From the NCBI GenBank assembly GCA_025054795.1, contig JANWZU010000026.1, positions 1-8,874 of the forward strand: DNA of 8,874 nucleotides. Direction: 5' to 3'. Below are positions 5,004-8,874 of this stretch, piece by piece; the stretch's first letter is position 1; every line of letters starts with the position of its first letter. The notes under the pieces were generated by a model. It was not told where the DNA came from, did not search any database, and saw only the letters and a program-made list of their open reading frames with translations. The DNA comes from Candidatus Caldarchaeum sp. GTDB taxonomy: Archaea > Thermoproteota > Nitrososphaeria_A > Caldarchaeales > Caldarchaeaceae. A program made the position numbers and the translations under genes.

Positions 5004-6401
5004 ATGGACACGGTCAAAACAGTCCTCCTCGACTCGACCATGAGGGAGGGAGAGCTTTTCCGACCTCTTAAGGTCGAGGCCAAAGTTGAGCTGGCAAAGA
5101 GGCTGGCCGCCGTGGGATTACGCCGGGTGGAGCTTCCAGTAGATTATCCGCCGAGAACTACACGTGAGGACATTCAGCCAGTAGTGGATGCTCTGGATGA
5201 AAGAGGAGTTGAGGTGGTTTTTCATGGAAGGGCGTTGAGAGACGACTTGGAGGCCGCTGCTAAATACAACCCCTTCGGCGTAGCTCTTTACATCTCGCCC
5301 ACAAAGATACATCGAATCCACAAACTGCACGGCATCAGCTACGACGAAGCCGTCGGAAGGCTTGTCGAATCTGTGAAATTGGCCAAGTCCTATGGGTTTA
5401 GGTATGTAAGGGCTACGGTTGAGGACGCTTCAAGGTTCTACGTCGAGGGTGAAGTAGAAACGCTTGTGAGCACGGTGAAGAGGCTTGGAGAAGCAGGAGC
5501 CACCCTCGTAAGCGTGCCCGACACGGCTGGGCTTCTGTCCCCGAGGAAGGCTGCAGACTTTATGAGAAAAATTCAACAGTCTGCGGATGTCCCTCTAGCA
5601 GCCCACTTCCACAACGACTACGGAATGGCCTCATCCAACACAGTCGAATCAATACTCGAGGGAGTAGCTGAAGCCCATACAACCATCCTAGGGGTGGGAG
5701 ACAGAAACGGCATAGCAGACCTTTACGAAGTTGTCGCAACGCTGAACGACGTCCATGGGTTAAGCATCGGCGTCGAGAGGGCAAAGCTGGCTGAGCTTTA
5801 CAGCTTCTTCATTAAAGCATCGGGAATAAGAACACCGTGGCGCCATCCCCTCTCGGAGGAATCCAAGACGCTAAGGGCCGGGGTTCATCAGGCGATGGCT
5901 GTCGAGAAACCAGAAGGCTACATACCAAGTGGAAAGCTGGAGCACGACTTCCAAACCCCCATATTCCACGTAGGAGTCTACACAAGCCACAGGCTCGTCG
6001 CCTCGCTCACCGGGCTGGAAGCCGGAGACCCACGGGTTAGGGAAGCTACTGAAGCCTTGGCCAGAAGGTCAAGGGAGAAGAGCGGAAGACTAACTTTAGC
6101 GGAGCTTCGGGACGTCATAAAGCAGACCATAGCGGTTGAAGTCGACCCTAGAAAGGTTGAGAAGTACATTAGGGGTGAGAAGGTTTACATGCTCGCCAAG
6201 CTGAACCCAAGGATCAATCCACAGACGATTCTCAGCGAGCTTAACTCTTGGGATGATGTCGAGGCGGTGGATGAGGTGTACGGCGACGCCGACTTCGTGG
6301 TCGTCGGCAGGATGCGGTTCGTTGAAGACAACCTTGTAGAGAGGTTTAGAAAGAGGTTCGGCAAGTGGGTTGAGGACTTGAAGGTCCTCGTAGCCGACTA
6401 G
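5004..6401 (+). CDS. Homocitrate synthase / 2-isopropylmalate synthase family enzyme with C-terminal RAM domain
   Basis: 465 aa. DRE-TIM metallolyase family enzymes condense acetyl-CoA with a 2-oxo acid; homocitrate synthase does so with 2-oxoglutarate as the first step of lysine synthesis by the aminoadipate/LysW route. The TIM barrel begins LLDSTMREGE (8-17), with Asp10, Arg14 and Glu15 in the active-site positions. The metal-binding HFHND is at 201-205 with GMASSN after it. ILGVGDRNGI (228-237) is closer to the homocitrate synthase form (GIGERNGI) than to typical LeuA. RAGVH (291-295) lies in the expected linker. Residues about 393-463 form an Lrp/AsnC-type RAM or ACT-like ligand domain, probably for feedback by the end product; I recall this fusion in Sulfolobales homocitrate synthases. 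Oddity: the Gln normally after REGE is Leu18. The family is secure; the exact substrate is inferred. Confidence 0.85.
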   Translation: MDTVKTVLLDSTMREGELFRPLKVEAKVELAKRLAAVGLRRVELPVDYPPRTTREDIQPVVDALDERGVEVVFHGRALRDDLEAAAKYNPFGVALYISPTKIHRIHKLHGISYDEAVGRLVESVKLAKSYGFRYVRATVEDASRFYVEGEVETLVSTVKRLGEAGATLVSVPDTAGLLSPRKAADFMRKIQQSADVPLAAHFHNDYGMASSNTVESILEGVAEAHTTILGVGDRNGIADLYEVVATLNDVHGLSIGVERAKLAELYSFFIKASGIRTPWRHPLSEESKTLRAGVHQAMAVEKPEGYIPSGKLEHDFQTPIFHVGVYTSHRLVASLTGLEAGDPRVREATEALARRSREKSGRLTLAELRDVIKQTIAVEVDPRKVEKYIRGEKVYMLAKLNPRINPQTILSELNSWDDVEAVDEVYGDADFVVVGRMRFVEDNLVERFRKRFGKWVEDLKVLVAD

Positions 6402-6820
6402 CCTCTGAGGATCGCTTTCGCAACCATCCCAACCTCGCCCTCTCCGATCGAGCGCACCAAGTCGGTCACGCTTACAACACCAACCAACTCCTCATCCCTG
6501 ACAACCACAAGCCTCCTAATCCTGTGCTGAGCCATAATAGCCGCTGCTTCAGCCAACCCCGTCTTCTCACCCACAACTATCACAGGACTCGTCATAATAT
6601 CGCCTACCTTGACCTTTCTTGAAGTAGGACCCCGAGCAACAAACCTTCTAACTATGTCCCTCTCCGTCACGATTCCCACAGGCTTGTCATCCCTGACAAT
6701 AACGCATGAACCAACGCCCGCCGAGGCCATAAGCGAAGCCACCCTATACACAGTCTCTTCGGTTGATGCGGTCACAACCCTAGTCGACATAATGTCGCCA
6801 ACAACCATGCTCCTAGCCAT
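6398..6820 (-). CDS. Tandem CBS-domain protein
   Basis: 140 aa made almost entirely of two CBS domains. The first spans about residues 7-60 (VGDIMSTRVVTAS, then VGIVTERDIVRR) and the second about 71-128 (VGDIMTSPVIVV, then HRIRRLVVV and VGVVSVTDLVRS). Both show the G-x-V/I-T/S-x-x-D ligand motif. A CBS pair (Bateman module) typically binds adenine nucleotides (AMP, ATP, SAM) and acts as a regulatory sensor. No enzymatic, DNA-binding or membrane domain is attached, so its partner is unknown. It converges on the homocitrate-synthase-like gene; both stop codons (TAG) are read from the same CTAG at 6398-6401. It diverges from eL44 across a 75-bp spacer. Stand-alone CBS pairs are abundant in archaea and specific function cannot be deduced. 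Confidence 0.92.
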   Translation of the reverse strand: MARSMVVGDIMSTRVVTASTEETVYRVASLMASAGVGSCVIVRDDKPVGIVTERDIVRRFVARGPTSRKVKVGDIMTSPVIVVGEKTGLAEAAAIMAQHRIRRLVVVRDEELVGVVSVTDLVRSIGEGEVGMVAKAILRG

Positions 6821-6895
6821 GCTGTGTCTGATGTTAAAGGCGTTAAAAGATGTTTAAAACGGTTTAAATCCTGCTGTGCCCAACGGGTCGGAGGA
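6821..6895. promoter_or_regulatory. Divergent promoter region for the CBS gene (-) and eL44 operon (+)
   Basis: The 75-bp spacer contains two TTTAAA palindromes, at 6853-6858 and 6863-6868, plus other A/T stretches. Measured at about 27 nt, the box at 6863 would place the plus-strand start near 6893, next to the eL44 ATG at 6896. The box at 6853 would place the minus-strand start near 6829, close to the CBS ATG at 6820. TTTAAA is symmetric, so one box could serve both directions. A GGAGG at 6890-6894 sits only 1 nt before the eL44 ATG, too close to be a normal Shine-Dalgarno, which again suggests near-leaderless initiation. Confidence 0.45.
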
Positions 6896-7174
6896 ATGAA
6901 GGTACCCGTTAAAATTCAGACATACTGCCCTAAGTGCAACAGCCACACGGAGCACAACGTAGTCCTCTACAGGAAGGGAAAAGAGCGGGCCTTGGCACTT
7001 GGTGCTAGACGCCACGCCCGGGAGCTCAAAGGCTACGGAGGCCAGAAATATCCCATACAGAGAGATAAATCCAAGACAACGGACAAGAAGACGCTTGTAC
7101 TCAAATGCGTCAGCTGCGGAAGGTCTGTCATGAGGGAGGGAATCAGGCTTAAGAAGCTGGAGCTGGTGAGATAG
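6896..7174 (+). CDS. rpl44e: Ribosomal protein eL44 (L44e, eL42 in current nomenclature)
   Basis: 92 aa. It is a basic zinc-binding large-subunit protein near the E site. The product starts MKVPVKIQTYCPKCNSHTEH, the conserved opening of archaeal L44e, with the first zinc pair C11/C14. It continues with RRHARELKGYGGQKYP (the conserved GYGG-Q loop) and the second zinc pair in KCVSCG near residues 71-74, ending IRLKKLELV. An upstream in-frame ATG at 6824 would add 24 residues unlike the family and run through the promoter boxes, so ATG 6896 is chosen. The stop at 7172-7174 is 2 nt before the eS27 start. eL44-eS27-aIF2-alpha is a standard archaeal operon. Confidence 0.95.
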   Translation: MKVPVKIQTYCPKCNSHTEHNVVLYRKGKERALALGARRHARELKGYGGQKYPIQRDKSKTTDKKTLVLKCVSCGRSVMREGIRLKKLELVR

Positions 7175-7176
7175 GT

Positions 7177-7377
7177 TTGACTGATTCTTTTGAGAAGTCT
7201 ATCCCCTCCCCGGTCTCAAGGTTTGTCCAAGTTGTTTGCAACGAGTGCGGAAACAGGATGACCGTTTTCGACTCTGCAAAAACAACTGTTAGATGCAGCG
7301 TCTGCGGCGCCGTGGTAGCTAAACCAACCGGAGGAAAATCAATCATTTACGCAAAGAAGGAGAAGGTTCTTGAGTAA
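7177..7377 (+). CDS. rps27e: Ribosomal protein eS27 (S27e)
   Basis: 66 aa, a small-subunit zinc-ribbon protein. Cysteines in CNECG (21-25) and CSVCG (40-44) form the ribbon, and the intervening VFDSAKTTVRC and following AKPTGGKSII match the family ('vFshaSt.v.C..C...la.PTGGka'). The start is TTG at 7177. It lies 2 nt after the eL44 stop, and GGTGA at 7165-7169 is a well-spaced Shine-Dalgarno (7 nt). No ATG or GTG precedes the conserved SRFVQVVC block within the frame after the eL44 stop. The protein has a slightly extended polar N-terminus before the ribbon. It overlaps the aIF2-alpha start by 8 nt. Confidence 0.95.
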   Translation: MTDSFEKSIPSPVSRFVQVVCNECGNRMTVFDSAKTTVRCSVCGAVVAKPTGGKSIIYAKKEKVLE

Positions 7378-8140
7378 AACTCCCGAGGTCGGTGAACTCG
7401 TAGTAGGCAGAATTACCAGCGTGAAAGACTACGGAGCATACCTCGAGGTAGACGAGTATCCGGGCTACGAGGGTTTCATCCACGTTTCGGAGGTGTCCCT
7501 CAAGTGGGTTCGAAACATCAGAGAACACCTCAAGGAGGGGCAGAGGGTTGTGCTGAAAATCATCCGAGTCAACCCTCAGACGAATCAGATAGACCTATCG
7601 ATGAGGCGTGTATCTCAGAAGGAGAAGGTTGACAAACTGCTCGAGGTTAAGAAGAAGACGAAAGTCCTGAAGATGTTCAAGGCACTCGAGTCCTCTGGGT
7701 CGAAGAATATAGTTGAGAAGCTTATCGTTGTCTACCCAAATTTGGTGAACCTTTACGACTGTCTGGAGAGAATTGCGTCGGGTGAGGATGCTCGAAACTT
7801 CTTCCCATCACTATCAGAATCTGAGGAAGAGAACCTCAAGAAAGCAGTTGAGCAGGAGATTAAGGTGCGTGAGGTTGAGATGAGGGTTGACGTAATAATG
7901 CGTTGCGACGGGCCGAAGGGATTGGAAGCAATCAGGCAGGCTGCTGAAAAAGCAGAGCAGGTTGCGGGCCCGGCTGAGCTGATTGAAATAACTACGAAAG
8001 GAGCGCCCGTATACTCGGTGCTGGTAAAAGCTTCGTCCAAGGAGAGAGCCTCAGAACTTTTATCTAAAGCCTTCGAAGCATGTCAAATGATCATGACAAG
8101 CTTCGGGGGCTCGGCTCAGCTTAAGGAATCAGCGAGGTAG
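7370..8140 (+). CDS. eif2a: Translation initiation factor aIF2 subunit alpha
   Basis: 256 aa, typical for archaeal aIF2-alpha, which with the beta and gamma subunits delivers initiator Met-tRNA to the small subunit. An N-terminal S1/OB domain (about 1-83) contains VGRITSVKDYGAYLEV, YEGFIHVSEVS, VLKIIRVNP and IDLSMRRVS. A helical domain follows (about 85-170), then a C-terminal alpha-beta domain (about 172-250; LIEITTKGAPVYSVLVKA) that contacts the gamma subunit. Ser43 in SEVSLKWVRNI aligns with the phosphorylated Ser51 of eukaryotic eIF2-alpha; I do not know whether it is modified here. The start is TTG 7370, with GGAG at 7359-7362 suitably placed, overlapping the eS27 stop by 8 nt. Its 3' end overlaps the convergent small gene by 20 nt. 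nop10, often the next gene, is absent here. Confidence 0.96.
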   Translation: MSKTPEVGELVVGRITSVKDYGAYLEVDEYPGYEGFIHVSEVSLKWVRNIREHLKEGQRVVLKIIRVNPQTNQIDLSMRRVSQKEKVDKLLEVKKKTKVLKMFKALESSGSKNIVEKLIVVYPNLVNLYDCLERIASGEDARNFFPSLSESEEENLKKAVEQEIKVREVEMRVDVIMRCDGPKGLEAIRQAAEKAEQVAGPAELIEITTKGAPVYSVLVKASSKERASELLSKAFEACQMIMTSFGGSAQLKESAR

Positions 8141-8456
8141 CGCCCTCAACCTTTTCTATCGTGAATAGAAGAGAACGTCTTTTGACTATCACCGTCTTGT
8201 TCTCTACTTTGTGGTACTTTGCGTTCACCTCAACGTCCATCGGAAGCGGCTCCTGAGTGGCTTGGACGTCCAGAACACGTAAATCCGGAGAAAAATCCAC
8301 GTGCCTGCCCTTACCGAGCTTAACCTCAAGCCCGAAGATCTTGAAGCCGTCAAGAGTCTCCGGAGGATCCTCAAGCACGGTCACTCTGTATTTGTATATC
8401 TTCGTTCTTTCAGATCTAGTTTTGTGCGCAGGCTTCGCTTTCATCACAGCCCACAT
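8121..8456 (-). CDS. Small basic hypothetical protein
   Basis: I do not recognise this protein. It has 111 aa from ATG 8456, or 107 aa from ATG 8444. The N-terminus is Lys/Arg-rich (MKAKPAHKTRSERTKIYKYR). The rest alternates hydrophobic and charged residues in short stretches (YRVTVLED, FKIFGLEVKLG, LRVLDVQA, VEVNAKYHKVENKTVIVKRR, LLFTIEKV), which suggests a small all-beta, possibly nucleic-acid-binding fold. No cysteines, membrane segment or signal peptide is seen. A TATA-like TTATAT on the minus strand (8480-8475) would put the transcript start near 8450, favouring ATG 8444. It converges on aIF2-alpha with a 20-nt overlap and follows the M50 protease gene on the same strand. The opposite strand holds no credible gene beyond 8140, which supports this as real. 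Confidence 0.65.
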   Translation of the reverse strand: MWAVMKAKPAHKTRSERTKIYKYRVTVLEDPPETLDGFKIFGLEVKLGKGRHVDFSPDLRVLDVQATQEPLPMDVEVNAKYHKVENKTVIVKRRSLLFTIEKVEGATSLIP

Positions 8457-8498
8457 GGAGCAATATTAAGTAGGATATAAGTTTCCGAGAGCAGGATT
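8457..8498 (-). promoter_or_regulatory. Spacer between M50 protease and small gene: TATA-like box and short hairpin
   Basis: On the minus strand, TTATATCC (about 8480-8473) is a TATA-like element 20-30 nt before the small gene. At 8491-8510, GCAGG and CCTGC form a 5-bp inverted repeat with an A/T-rich loop. It spans the stop codon of the M50 gene and might mark the end of that transcript. It is short and has no convincing T-run after it, so the termination role is weak inference. Confidence 0.35.
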
Positions 8499-8874
8499 TC
8501 AAAAACCTGCGAACATCAACAGAACAAGTGAGGCTGCGAAAGCCGTTGCCCAGACTTTGAGACTCCAGCCTAGAACCTTTTCACCGTCGAGCGGCATTAT
8601 GGGAAGTAGGTTGAAAAATGCGATGAATGCGTTGACTGCAGCCAGCGCGTCCACCACTCCAGACCGGGAGACAGCTGAACCTAGCAGAAGAAGCGACGCT
8701 AATAACATGTTGAAAGCCGGACCAGACAGAGCAATCACCCCAAGGTCTTTTAAGGTTTGACGGCCGCCCACAGCGACAGCTCCAGGCATTATCACCTTGA
8801 ACGGAGTCGGTATCAAGGCGGTCAGAAGCGTTGCCAGCAGACCGGGGAGGAACAGCCTGAAGGTCGCATACAGC
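8499..8874 (-). CDS. M50 family (site-2 protease-like) membrane metalloprotease, C-terminal part
   Basis: Partial gene. The open frame continues past the window edge at 8874 with no stop, so the TTG at 8816 is not taken as the start. About 124 residues are visible. Hydrophobic helices alternate with the family motifs: IMPGAVAVGG, then ALSGPAFNMLLASLLLLG (the conserved G-P-x-x-N helix of M50 peptidases), then NAFIAFFNLLPIMPLDGEKVLG. The last contains the N-x-x-P-x-x-P-L-D-G motif, whose Asp is the third zinc ligand. The HExxH motif that carries the other ligands would lie upstream, outside the window. Site-2 proteases cut within membrane helices and often release regulators. The protein ends soon after the DG motif with one more hydrophobic helix (LKVWATAFAASLVLLMFAGF). 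There is no PDZ domain in the visible part. Substrate unknown. Confidence 0.88.
   Translation of the reverse strand, partial: LYATFRLFLPGLLATLLTALIPTPFKVIMPGAVAVGGRQTLKDLGVIALSGPAFNMLLASLLLLGSAVSRSGVVDALAAVNAFIAFFNLLPIMPLDGEKVLGWSLKVWATAFAASLVLLMFAGF

Noticed and set aside
6824..6895. Upstream ATG for eL44 (24 extra residues)
   Set aside because: The extra residues do not match the family and cover both TTTAAA promoter boxes.
1..8874. CRISPR arrays, insertion sequences, attachment sites or prophage genes
   Set aside because: No regularly spaced repeats, transposase-like proteins, terminal inverted repeats or integrase were seen; apart from a few accessory genes this is core archaeal gene content.

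Overview
The window is a chromosomal segment of an archaeon of about 50-53% G+C (estimated by eye). It carries the distal end of the ribosomal-protein super-operon (uL15, SecY), the archaeal/eukaryotic ribosomal proteins eL34, eL14, eL44 and eS27, translation factor aIF2-alpha, the H/ACA pseudouridine synthase Cbf5, a class II tRNA-Ser without encoded CCA, and archaeal promoter-like A/T boxes. The CMP kinase resembles the form I know from Thaumarchaeota and relatives, while eL14 and eL34 (lost, as I recall, in ammonia-oxidising Thaumarchaeota) are present. This points to a thermophilic TACK archaeon, perhaps of the Aigarchaeota/Caldiarchaeum type. That placement is inference.

Layout. 1-2316 (+): uL15 tail, SecY, a DUF106/EMC3-like Oxa1-superfamily insertase and eL34, tightly packed or overlapping. 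2285-2881 (-): CMP kinase, inverted relative to its usual same-strand place and running 32 nt into eL34. 2944-4351 (+): eL14, Cbf5 and tRNA-Ser(GGA). 4448-4912 (+): a DtxR/MntR-like regulator. 5004-6401 (+): a homocitrate-synthase-like enzyme with a C-terminal RAM/ACT-like domain. 6398-6820 (-): a two-CBS-domain protein whose stop codon shares a CTAG with the stop of the preceding gene. 6896-8140 (+): eL44, eS27 and aIF2-alpha, the last two on TTG starts. 8121-8456 (-): a small unrecognised protein. 8499-8874 (-): the C-terminal part of an M50 (site-2 protease) membrane metalloprotease that runs off the window.

The most important observation is in cbf5. Read straight through, the gene is frameshifted at its catalytic motif. 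Removing 14 nt (3438-3451) restores the GGTLDP signature, and these 14 nt sit in a textbook archaeal bulge-helix-bulge: a 9-bp outer stem, two identical 3-nt AGA bulges separated by exactly 4 bp, and a tiny inner hairpin. This is best read as a minimal archaeal pre-mRNA intron, cut by the tRNA-splicing endonuclease, that splits the codon of the catalytic aspartate. The gene should therefore be annotated as one spliced CDS of 336 aa, not as two ORFs or a pseudogene.

Functionally, most of the window serves protein synthesis and membrane insertion: ribosomal proteins, SecY with its insertase partner, rRNA pseudouridylation, tRNA and an initiation factor. CMP kinase adds nucleotide metabolism. 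The DtxR-like regulator, homocitrate-synthase-like enzyme, CBS protein, small unknown protein and M50 protease are accessory insertions around this core. Adenylate kinase (usual between secY and DUF106) and nop10 (usual after aIF2-alpha) are not at their common positions.
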